Origin: Porogramme epimiltina
Lineage: Eukaryota > Basidiomycota > Agaricomycetes > Polyporales > Polyporaceae
Assembly (NCBI GenBank): GCA_900155495.1
Contig: FTLJ01000776.1
Span: 62,001-126,000, forward strand
DNA length: 64,000 bases
Direction of reading: 5' to 3'
A program made the position numbers and the translations under genes. The notes under the pieces were generated by a model that saw only the letters and a program-made list of their open reading frames with translations, was not told the DNA's origin and did no database searches. Positions 52,018 to 61,888 of the stretch are shown piece after piece (the first letter of the stretch is position 1; the number at the start of each line of letters is the position of its first letter).

Positions 52018-52938
52018 TGAGTACCCAGCAGAAAATCGACCGTGGTAAGAAACTAGGTAATGTGGTGACGTTTAAGCAGAGGCGGGCGGTCCTAAGGGCA
52101 AAGAATCGAGAGCTGTATATGCAGCATTGGCGCAACCCTCTCATTGGCATCCTCCAAATTCTCCAAAATTATGTCACAGTCACGATTTCGTCCGTCACAA
52201 ACGGCCCGGGTGAAGCGGGCGCTCCGAAGCCTCGGGCTGCGAGCAACTTGAAATCTGGCGTCGACTCCCGCGCAAGAAGCTTACGGACCCACCCCGAGCA
52301 TGTGTCCGGGTAGGAACATTCGTCCCGGTCGTACTTATGGTGGTGTGCACGCTCATTCACACACCAGTGCTGTGATCATATCCACAGACTACATCTGCTG
52401 CGAAGTGCAGACTCGGTGATATGGGGGTCCAGGGGGGAACGACTAGTCTAACATACGCGTCAGGACTCAGGATGACACAAAGAATCGATTGAATTCCAGT
52501 AATGTGAATGTAGTTGTAAAATTCAGATAGCCCTTGAAGCTCAAAGCACTACTCCCTAAAATCCTCATTTTCCACACCCTCATGGAACGGCGGGTTGCTT
52601 CATATGCACGGAGAATAGAGCATGAGTTCCGGGGTGCGGGTGGCTGGGCTACTCATCATTGAATGCGTCTGTAGGTATAATCCGGACCCCTTGCTGTGAT
52701 TGGCATGAGCTCCTTCCCCCGCACTTTACTCCTCCTTCCTCTCTTCCTCTCCAAAACTTCAAACGGGGTCAGAAAGGAAAGTAGTATTCTTCGTCATGAT
52801 GCTAGCAATGACACGAGGTAGTGCTTCGGAAAGGTCCACACAAAGATCCTTTGTATGATACAGCAGCACAAAAGCACGCGTCTTACGCCACTCCCATAAA
52901 AAGAAACCTCACTTCCTACGCTGATCATCGCCAGTAAG
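52018..52938. other. Divergent spacer NOP14 / zinc-knuckle gene
   Basis: This 921-bp spacer lies between two divergent start codons. I see no ORF or RNA gene. It should hold both promoters. Confidence 0.45.
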
Positions 52939-53562
52939 ATGCCTAGTTATCACACCAGCACTACAATTATCGTGAACGACGATGATCGCCCTCAGGGCCA
53001 CGATGGTCTCAAGCCTGCCACTCCCTCCAGCAAGAGGAAGTCGCCACATTGTCGCACATGCGGGAATCCCATGAAAGGGCACAAGAACACCGACTGCCCT
53101 AGTGTAAGCCCGTTACTAGGTACCCAGTGTGTTAGACATTGCATACTGACGAAGGTATACAACTCTACCCACCTTCAGTTGATTGCTAGGCGGAAAGGGT
53201 ACATGGACAGGCTGGCTGAGAAGTACCCGGACGTTGTGTACTATATCGAGTTGTCGCCGGAGGAAGCCCAGGCCGAGGCTGAAATAGCCGAAAACTTCGG
53301 GTACAAGACGATGGTCGTACTCTTCGGTGAGCAAGCAATGCTGCTCTTTGGCAAAAACGGGAGGATAGTCCAAGATGTTGCCGAACTCCTGCGACGTGCC
53401 AGAGAGCAGGCGAAACATTCGACGAGTCTCTCCGCGACCTTGTGTGGAGTTCTCTCGATCGCGACCAAGTCCCCCCTCTTTCACAAGGTACTCGAACACG
53501 CTGTTCTGCCGTTAATCACGGCCAGCGACCGCAAGAAGGAGCGTTGCGGTGTGGAACATTAA
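52939..53562 (+). CDS. Small zinc-knuckle-like protein of unknown function
   Basis: The likely exons are 52939-53103 and 53179-53562 (549 nt, 182 aa). The proposed intron (GTAAGC...TTCAG, 75 nt, with an ACTGAC branch-like site) is a multiple of three and has no in-frame stop, so an unspliced 207-residue form is also possible. Near the N-terminus four ligands fit a zinc knuckle variant: Cys38, Cys41, His48 and Cys53, in CRTCGNPMKGHKNTDCP. After the intron comes RRKGYMDRLAEKYPDVVYYI, a helical acidic stretch (SPEEAQAEAEIAENF), and a hydrophobic segment (MVVLFGEQAMLLFG). The spacing C-x2-C-x6-H-x4-C is longer than the retroviral-type knuckle. The C-terminal end may be wrong if another intron exists after HKV. 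Confidence 0.65.
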   Translation: MPSYHTSTTIIVNDDDRPQGHDGLKPATPSSKRKSPHCRTCGNPMKGHKNTDCPSVSPLLGTQCVRHCILTKVYNSTHLQLIARRKGYMDRLAEKYPDVVYYIELSPEEAQAEAEIAENFGYKTMVVLFGEQAMLLFGKNGRIVQDVAELLRRAREQAKHSTSLSATLCGVLSIATKSPLFHKVLEHAVLPLITASDRKKERCGVEH

Positions 53563-54099
53563 CTGTCTGCGGATATATGTCAGGAGACACAGGTACGCTG
53601 AACGGCGCTGATAGAAGCATGGGACTAAACGCACCCTCCCACAGAAGTGGTGTCCAATGAGGGAGTCGATGAGGCAATTTGTAGTAAGCGGTACGTTGAT
53701 GTGGAACTGCTGGAGATTAGGTCAGGATGTGTCCGGGTGTAATGCGATATAGTGGGGGCATTCGGCGGGACGTCGGTATTATACATTCTTCAAAGGATGT
53801 GATGGAATGAGATGTGCAGCGGCACAAGGGCACTAGATAACGCAAAGGCCACTAGTTGGGAAGGCCGGTAGATTGCAAAGGCGGTAACGGGGCGCCACAG
53901 TAGGGCGATGCGTGGTGGTGGAATGGAAAGAGCGGATCGCCGCCGAAGACCGCGACCTCGATTGAATAAGTACTGCCACCAGCGCCCGCCCGCACGCCCG
54001 AGCCTCTCTTCTCCGCCTCGTACATCGCGTCCATGTCCCTCCTCGCCGTCCTTACACACCCATCGTTGTGACTACCTGCTGCTATTCTTCCTGTCAGCC
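53563..54099. other. Spacer upstream of propeller-like protein gene
   Basis: These 537 bp hold no supported gene. The last 120 bp before the ATG are pyrimidine-rich on the plus strand, as is common in highly expressed fungal genes. Confidence 0.45.
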
Positions 54100-56965
54100 A
54101 TGTCCGATCCATACAACGTTCCCCCTGCTCCCGAGCAAGACCAGTCGGGTGCAGGAGATGCTTTGCCCACTTACGACGACCTCGCTGCGCAACACGGTCC
54201 TAACTCAAGGTGAGAGGGTCCTAGTAGCTGAATATTCTCCCGAGATGAACAAGCCGCGCCTTTCATAGATTTGGCCGGTGGAGGGAGTGGATTGAAAAGA
54301 GGTACGTCTAAACAATATCTACCCACTCTCAGTATATGGCCTCACCGAGTTCCAGAGCCGCAGAACGTTATAATGACCTCTCACCAGCCGACCTCGAGCG
54401 TCGACGACAGCGAGGATGGACCGTATGTGCCCTTATATGTCTCATGAGAACGGGTCTCGTTTTTTACGCAATTTATTCCCGCAGCTCGACCAGCCACCGT
54501 CTGCGGCGCCACCCGAGCAGACTGCCACTCCCCCGACGCTTTCGGTATACGCGCCATCGGCGTACACCAACACAAATGCCTCGTCCTCGCATCCACCATC
54601 AATGTATACTTCATCTCAATCATCTTTCATGCAAATGCCCCCTGGACAAGGTCCTTATCCTCCCAACTTCTCCATGTACGCGCCCTCGGCGTACACATCC
54701 ACAGCCTTTACATCGTCCTCACATCCGCCCTCGATGTACTCGTCCGCACCGTCGTCCTACAACCCAATGGCATCGTTTCCCATGCACCCACAGCTGCACC
54801 TACAAACCTCCTTCTCAGAAGGTATTCCTATCTCGCCTCTTGCGCATACGAGGTACCCATCACCCCCCGCTTCTCTAATCCCTGAATCTCTGGAACCGTC
54901 ACACTTGAAGATGTATAACTTTGGGTCACGGTTTCTACCGCACACGACCTCTCCCATCCGATGTCTATTACCTATCAGCAACCACCGGCTGCTATTGATT
55001 GGGCACGACGACGGCCTGTCAGTCCTGGACATGTTCCCACGTGACTCCTCTCCCGACGACGAAGAGGATGAGAAAGGTCCCTCGGAAGCAGAGGCCAAGT
55101 TGATCTGGGAGGGTGAAGGGTGAGTACGCTTCTATGTTATATTTGTGATTGCCTGAGCTGTATATTTTAGTGTTCACCAGATGACCATTTTGGAGTCTGA
55201 GAGCACTGGCGAGGGCACGCCTCAAGGGGTAGTCCTTGCACTGGTGAGCACGGAAGCCGACTCTTCTAAGGAGTCGGAGAATCCTCGACAGCTACGGATG
55301 TACAATCTGGCGAGCCTTGTCAGTCTAGCCAAGTGGACTGTTACCCAGAAGGTATGCGTGGGTGCCGGCTCTAGTTCGTGACTGTCTTAGGTTTCCATTT
55401 CAATAGGGTGCGCGTCCACTGGACATGCGTTGTGCTTCCCCAGGCAAGAATTCGCAAAACGCCGGGAAAAGGCACCACCGCCCCCCGAGTTCTATAACCA
55501 AGGGCCTCAAGCATCTCGTTCTCGATAATGGAATTGCGCGCCCACAGGAGACATCGTCAAAACATCCCGAGCCACACGCGTCTTATTCGTCTATTTCAAG
55601 CATGTGGACGTCACCCACGAAAGGGAAAGCCAAGGCTCCTGTCCCCACCCGCGCAGACTCTGTCGATTCCGAATGGGACGTCGTGAACGAGCTTCCGTTG
55701 CGATGGGCCACACATTACACGCCGCTGGCTTCTGCAGGGTCGCGGCTCCAGGACAACTCCGTCGTTGCGTACGACATTTTTCGTAATGAGGGGCAGCGAG
55801 GCCCTGGCGGTGTTTTTCTGGCTATCGTCACCAAGTCGTCAATATTGCTGTACGAGGCTCCGAAGGGAGAACGCGCCTTCCGCTTCTCCAAGGTGGGTCT
55901 GTCGGGATGTCTCGTCGTCAGCCACCGTGGGTGCTCATTACGCGCTGCGCAACTGCATCCCAGGAATTCTACACGCCACTCCCAGCCAAGAACGTCACCT
56001 TCGTCCATCAGTCGGTGTCGGACAGCATGTCTCGAAGCCCGTCCGACATCTTCCCCCGAACCGCAGCGCTCGACGCTCAGTCGCACCGGCACACCCGCGT
56101 CGTCTCCGTCGGCGCCACCTCGCGCAGCGGCTACCCCACCCAGCTCACGCTCTTCGTCATCTTCGAGAAGAAGGCGGGCACAATCCGCCTCGCGGACTCG
56201 GCCGTCGGCGAGGTCGACCTCTACGAGGACAACTGGTCCGCGCAGCAGGCCACGCTCGCCGCCGCACCCAGCGTGTCCTCGCTCACCTCGCGCCGCTCGC
56301 GCGCGTCCTGGGACGGCCGGGCCTTCATGAAGGACAAGGGCGCGTGGGCGCGCCCCGCGCGCTTCGCCGTGCCCAGCGGTGGGTCCGCGCGCGCGCCGGG
56401 GAGCAGCCCGCGCACGACGACGGAGATGTGCGCGGTCACGCGCGGCCGCCAGTCCCACATCGTGCCGCACCCGCTTCCGGCGAAGCTCGCCGCGCTCCCG
56501 CCGTACCGCATCCTCTACTGGACGTCGGCTCCTGCCCACGTCACCGTGCGTGTGTGCGAGCCCGGGCCGGACGACGACCCCGAGACGGACCCGCCGTTCT
56601 TACAGGTCGTTGCGCTCGGCGAGGACGGCGTGGAGGTGCAAGAGGTCCCGCTCGCCCAGCTGTCGGAACGGAAGGGCAAAGGCCGCGCGCAGGAGCCGAT
56701 CAAGGCGCAGGCCGATACAGGCGGCACATCCGGTTTGCTCGCCCCCGGCGGGCATTGGGACCAGCCGTTCTATCCCGGGCTATCACGATCGTACTCGACT
56801 TCGAGCTACTCCAGCTACGACTCCGAGGCGACGGCCGGGAACGGATACTATCACGGCCGAGAGGGCATCTACGGCTGGGTCCAGCGCGGCGCAGAAGACT
56901 GGCGGGTGTTTTGGCTCGGTGACGCGAACTCATCGCTCGACGATGACTTCGATGACGAGGAGTGA
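54100..56965 (+). CDS. Uncharacterised protein with probable beta-propeller (CNH/WD-like) region
   Basis: Exons are 54100-54209, 54269-54301, 54356-54422, 54485-55119, 55171-55351, 55407-55892 and 55964-56965 (2514 nt, 837 aa; phases 2, 2, 0, 2, 0, 0). The N-terminus has a PTYDDLAAQHGPNSRFGRWR block and a charged helix (EWIEKRAAERYNDLSPADLE). A Pro/Ser/Tyr repeat-like linker follows, with VYAPSAYT and MYAPSAYT. From about 230 onward come beta-strand-rich blocks that look like propeller blades: KMYNFGSRFLPHTTSPIRCL, HRLLLIGHDDGLSVLDMFP, GVVLALVSTE, RQLRMYNLASLVSLAKW and FLAIVTKSSILLYEAPKGE. CNH domains have strands of this type, but I cannot confirm the fold. The C-terminus has GIYGWVQRGAEDWRVFWLGD and an acidic end. 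It appears basidiomycete-restricted; its function is unknown. Confidence 0.8.
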
Positions 56966-57231
56966 CGAGATGGACATTTAGGTACGAGTACATGGACAGT
57001 CGTGATGTGATGCGGCGCGGACAGGAGAGAAAATCTGTATAGGTTAGATTGTAGTGTCCCATGTGTACAGTGCAAACGAATGCGAGGCTGTCCCATAACC
57101 GGAAGCGTAGAAAAGAAATGAATAAGAAGACGGGCGTGAAGAGGTACGTATGGATACTACGAAACAGAGCTAGGTACAAGCGGGCGCGACAACATGGAGA
57201 GCGAGCAGGACCACGACAACACAGCAGGACC

Positions 57232-60200
57232 CTACCGCGGGGGCGCCGCCGGGTCTGAGTGCGCCGGGCCCCGCAAGACGGTGAAGGATCGCCGCCCCAG
57301 CTCGTCCGCGGCGCCGCCCATGTGGGCAGACGCGGATGTGGACGACCCCTGCGCGGACCCCGCCGCGCTCGCGCCCGGGCGCGGCTTGCGCACGACGACG
57401 AACGAACGCCCCGTCTCCTGCGGCGGCGGGCTCGCCGGCGCGGCCGCCACGTCGCTGTCGCTCATCCGCCGGTTCTTCTTCCGATTATACCAGTGCTTCT
57501 TCTTCGGCTGCTCCCCCGCGCCGCCGCCCTCGACCATCGTCTCCGCGCGGACGTGCCGCCGGTCGGGGGGCCCGATGGCGTCTCCGTTCGACGCCCCACC
57601 GGCGGCGGCGGCGACAGCAGCAGCAGCGGAGGCGGCAGCTAGCGGCGGCGCGTTCTCGATGATCGCCGTCTGGCTCTTCGTGCGGACGTGCGCGGGCGGC
57701 ATCGCGCCGGGCGGGAGGCCGCGCGCGGCGCTGGCGACCGACGGCGTCGGCGGCGGCGAGTCCTCCGCGACGGACGGGTTCGCGAGCGAGCTCGGGCCGC
57801 GCGGGCGCTCGACGGACGGGAACGTCTGCGTCGAGCCGGACGCGATCGCGTACGGCGAGTCGTAGTGCGCGCGCCCGCCGCCGACGCGCGCGAAGCCCGA
57901 CTTGGGCGCGGGCGCGGGCGCCGCTGGCGGGTGTTGCTGCTGTTGCTGCTGCTGCTCCGCCGGCGCGGGGAACGGCTGCCAGGCGGCCATGATGAAGCCC
58001 GTCTCGTCGTCGCTGTCCTCCTTGTACGGCTGCATCGCGTGCTCGGGGCGCAGCACGGACGGCGGCCCCGACGAGGGCGGCGTCGAGTCCTTGAACGGGG
58101 GCGCGGGCCGTGACAGCGCGAGGCTAGAAGGCTGTCGGTTGTGGGCGGGGCGGTAACCGCTGCGTGAATGGCGGGCTTGTCGGGGACCACAGCACCCCAT
58201 TAGGCCCATCGTCCCGAGCAGGCCGCTGTCGACCACATGCCGGCTTCTCGTAAAGCCAATGCCTCCTATAACGCGGAGCACGGCTTCGAGTATCTTGACG
58301 AGTAGCATTAAAAGGAAGGCCAGGTAGATCAGGCCCAAGATAAATAGGATCGCATATGCGACCCATTGCGCGGGCCCCGCCCCTATAGACACCTGTCGAA
58401 CAGAGACGGTGAGCGTTACGTATGACGGAGTGCGCGTGAGAAACCTACGACCGGGGTGAGGATGACGAGAAGGACCGCGATAACGATCCTGCCCACGCAA
58501 AACAAGAAGCTTATGAGCCCCATACTCGCGCCCTGGCCCCACGGCAACCAGACACTCGTCCCGAGCGCCGCGGCGACCTCGACGACGAGGATTACGATAG
58601 CCTGCGCCGTCCCGCTCTTCTGGCCGAACCCGATGGTGACCCCGAAGGCTATATTGATCGCGAAGAGGGTGCACGCGAACAGCTGGGAACCGTGCCTGTA
58701 GTGGTTGTACAGCGGCCCGAGCGAGAGGAGGGTCCAGGTCTCGTCGTACAATTTGCTTGTTCGCGTGAGAGTGAGGCGGAGGACCAAGAGGGCGGGGATG
58801 AGGACAGAGAAGAACGCGAACGACAGCGCCGCGAGCGCCACCGAGGAGGTGGAGGCCTGGCCTTTGCCAAGGCTCATCTGGTAGCAGGAGAAGATGGTGA
58901 TGGGGAGGTGGAACAGCATAAGGATGCGGATCAGGTTGCCCTGGAGGACGCTCCCGTGGAACGAGACGAAATTGCTCTTCAGCCGCCACCAGGAACGGCC
59001 GGTCGGGAAGCGCGACATGGACCGCGCGAAGAGGAAATGTCCGTTGAGCGACCGGTTCTCATCCACGGCGGAGGTGGGTCCGACCCCGTCGAGCATGTCC
59101 TTGCTGGCGGACGAGAAGTGCGGGCTGCGGGTTCCTGAGAGTCCGGCGGCGGGTGGCGCACCTGCATTGGGGTTGCTGGAGAATAGAGACATGAACATGT
59201 CGAGGGCCCACACGAGCACGCTCAGCACAATGGTCGCCGCGAGGATGGCCAAGAATAACGAGAGGCAGATGCCGAAGAGGTCCTGGGGGCGGAGGCCAAC
59301 CGCGTATGCGAACGCGGTCATTCCCGTAGTTGAATTGTCCGGGAGCTGGAACAAGAAGTTCGGTGCGCTGCTGTTGATGAATATGGGGGACGTGGGGTCG
59401 CTCAATTGGTCGGCGAAATTAGAAGGCGGGTCGTAGGCGGGCACTTCGAGCGGATTCCAGTGGTCCTGATCTGCATTTGCGCCTTGAGTTATCGAAATGT
59501 CTGCACAAACGGTCAGACTTGATGCAGAAGTGCGGATGCAATGAACGCTCACTGAAGCTCAGGGTCGACCAGGCGGTTTGCGATAGGAGCGGGTCTGCAC
59601 GGGGCCCGATCGTTAGATTTGCATCACCTTCGCGAACCGCACTTGACTCACAGGTGAACATCGGCCACTGCACCGCTACCATCGAAAGAGCGGCGCACCA
59701 CTGCGTATGGAAGACGATATCCCGCATCGACGGCGTACCTGTGCGACAGGGGTCATTTCCCATCCTCCACTTCGATCTTACAGAACAGACGCAAGAAGAA
59801 GGGGAGGAAAAAACAGTACGTACAGAACCGCATGAGCGCAGGCGACGTCGCGAGCTTCTCCCCGCTCAGCGCGCTCGCGAGCACGAACCCCACGCTCTCG
59901 ATCTTCGCGAGCACGCCCCCGGCGGCCATCGACGACCCGCGGCCCCACGCGGCGACGACGCGCGCGACGCCGACGACGACCCAGTACGCGATCGCGAGCC
60001 CGACGGTGCACCAGAAGATGACGTGCGCGTGCCCGTACACGGAGCCGACGGGGCCCGGCGCGAGCACCGTCGTGTTCACGTCGAGGCAGAGGAGCTCGTG
60101 CTGGAACGGGTCGAGCGCGCGCAGGCGGGTGTCGAACGTCAGGAGCTCGGAGCCGGGCGAGATCGGCACGAGCGAGGAGAAGGCGACGGGCCCGGGCGAG

Positions 60201-60684
60201 ATGGGGCAGTAGCCGTTCTGCGCGTCGGGCGTGGCGGAGTGGTTTACGGGCCGTAGGCTCTCGCAGAAGAACGAGTTGCTGTTGTTGTTGGATTGCTGGA
60301 AGGTGAGCACCTCGGTGGTCGTGAATAGTGTCGCTGGTGCAGCGATGAAGTCCCTCAGCAAAGTCGTATTTTACGGAGAAAAAAAGCTGAAGACGCACTG
60401 GCAACCGGATTGTCTCCAGAGGAAGCAGAAATGATTGTCTGAGGGGTGGACCCTATTACGGTGAAGTTAAGATATGCACCATGCGGGCCGTCGGGGAAGA
60501 ACTGGGCGTAGACGGTGTCGATGGATAGTTTCTGGGAGGTATTCGAGTTGGAGAAGCAGTCGGAAAATTGGAGCACGGCGGGTTGTGCGGTCGTGACTGA
60601 GAAGTGGGCGAGGAGGAAAGCGAGAAGCAAGAAGATACCGGGAAGAGCCCGCCATGTTGAGCCGGGCTCCCGCAAGCCAGCCAT
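57232..60684 (-). CDS. TRP-like/FLC-family membrane protein with ML-like domain
   Basis: Fungal FLC/Pkd2 proteins are ER or plasma-membrane TRP-like proteins involved in calcium handling, cell-wall integrity and possibly flavin transport. Exons are 60684-60399, 60333-59824, 59738-59652, 59594-59553, 59500-58449 and 58392-57232 (3138 nt, 1045 aa; phases 1, 1, 1, 1, 0). A signal peptide (LPGIFLLLAFLLAHFSVTTA) precedes an ML-like lumenal domain (QFSDCFSNSN ... FCESLRPVNHS). The TRP domain follows, starting with VIFWCTVGLAIAYWVVVGVA, then HTQWCAALSMVAVQWPMF-YPLLSQTAWSTLSF and at least seven further hydrophobic segments up to about 720. The cytosolic tail of about 330 residues is disordered, with seven consecutive Gln and an Ala-rich run. 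The donor T|GTACGT at 59823 was chosen because it restores the CTPSMRDIVF block. Confidence 0.92.
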
Positions 60685-60802
60685 GGGGGCGTTAGAAGTG
60701 AAGTGCGAGCGGTGTGGTGGGTGTCGGCTACGACGTCGTGCGCGAGACAGTGACCATGGACAAAACAGGCGTCATCGTGGCGCACCGTCTCTACAGCGTC
60801 CG

Positions 60803-60862
60803 CTTACCGTGCGAGCCGGGTCAACTTACCTCGACTTACCTGTGTAAGTAAGGCCTGCTTAC
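60803..60862. promoter_or_regulatory. Cluster of CTTAC/GTAAG motifs upstream of TRP-like gene
   Basis: Within 60 bp there are six occurrences of CTTAC or its complement: 60803-60807, 60825-60829, 60835-60839, 60844-60848, 60848-60852 and 60858-60862. Two ACTTACC copies are direct repeats exactly 10 bp apart, facing inverted copies. The cluster lies 120-180 bp upstream of the ATG at 60684. Its role is inferred. Confidence 0.35.
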
Positions 60863-61864
60863 TATTGAAACTCCGATATGCAGACCCTAGCACGGGGATA
60901 GTGTCCGCTTGAGAACTGGATGGAAAGGCTGTGCCCGCGGCTCAGATGACCACCGTCCCAAACGGGTTTCCTTCTCCAACCTCGAAGTCGCCCACCTGGG
61001 CAGGTTCAGGCTTGCCGCCACGCTTTTATCCAGACAGCCAGAACGCCATAACATGGCTCCACCTCCGCTTCGACGTTCGCAGAACCGTAGCTACGGCCAC
61101 GCTCACAGCCTCGGTTGCCTGCCAGCATGGATATCAGGCTGAGTTGACGTCTGCGTTCCGCCGGTACGCCGCCTGGACGTGGACGCCTTCGAGGACTGAT
61201 CTCCCACAGGCCCGCGAGCCGCATGCGGCATGCCAGCTGTGATTGAGAAGCCGCTCCAGAACCATGCCCTCTTGCGCAGAAGAACCGCGCGACATGTCGT
61301 CGAAGCAGCGTGCAGCAGGCCCACTGCTGCCGGCACGGGGGGCTCGTCGACAAAGGAGGCAAGGGCGAGAAGGGGCCAACCAGACACCCGGCACCCGTCG
61401 TGTCGGGATTGGCGTCCTCGGAGCGCACGCTCGCCCCCCCTCCCCCTCCCCCTTCTCCCCGCCGCCCCGGTGCGGCGGCGACCTTCGGGAAGTGCGGGTG
61501 CTGCTGCCCCGCTGCTGCTTTCGCCTCGGATGCGGCGCACCGGTGCCGTCACCGCAAGTGGGCCCCCATAAAGCAACTTGCAGCGTCAGCAATACCAATG
61601 CGGGGTTGGTGACAGGCCGGGCGCGCTATCGGGAAGCGTCAAGAGGCGGCGGCAGCACATGTGTTTTCGCAGCACCTTTAATGAACTGTGAGTTTAGGGC
61701 CGTGCACGACACAAACACCTCGGTCGTTACCTGGCTGACGTGCGATGTGCACAGGCTGCCCGGCAGACTTCAAAAACGCTAACACAATCAGTAGCATGCC
61801 GTCGCGTCTGCTGCCCCTGCCCGCGTGTGTGCCGCGCCGGCTGCCCGCGCGCCGCGCCCCGCAC

Positions 61865-61888
61865 GTCGACGTCGACGTCGACGTCGAC
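61865..61888. repeat. (GTCGAC)4 tandem repeat
   Basis: Four perfect hexamer units form a self-complementary microsatellite in GC-rich noncoding DNA. Confidence 0.85.

Noticed and set aside
55765..56922. 385-codon alternative plus-strand frame inside the propeller-like gene
   Set aside because: Arg/Pro/His/Ala-rich out-of-frame reading; the frame with strand blocks and consistent splice phases is preferred.
57688..58113. Arg/Gly-rich plus-strand frame opposite the TRP-like tail
   Set aside because: Produced by the Ala/Pro/Gln low-complexity coding sequence on the other strand.
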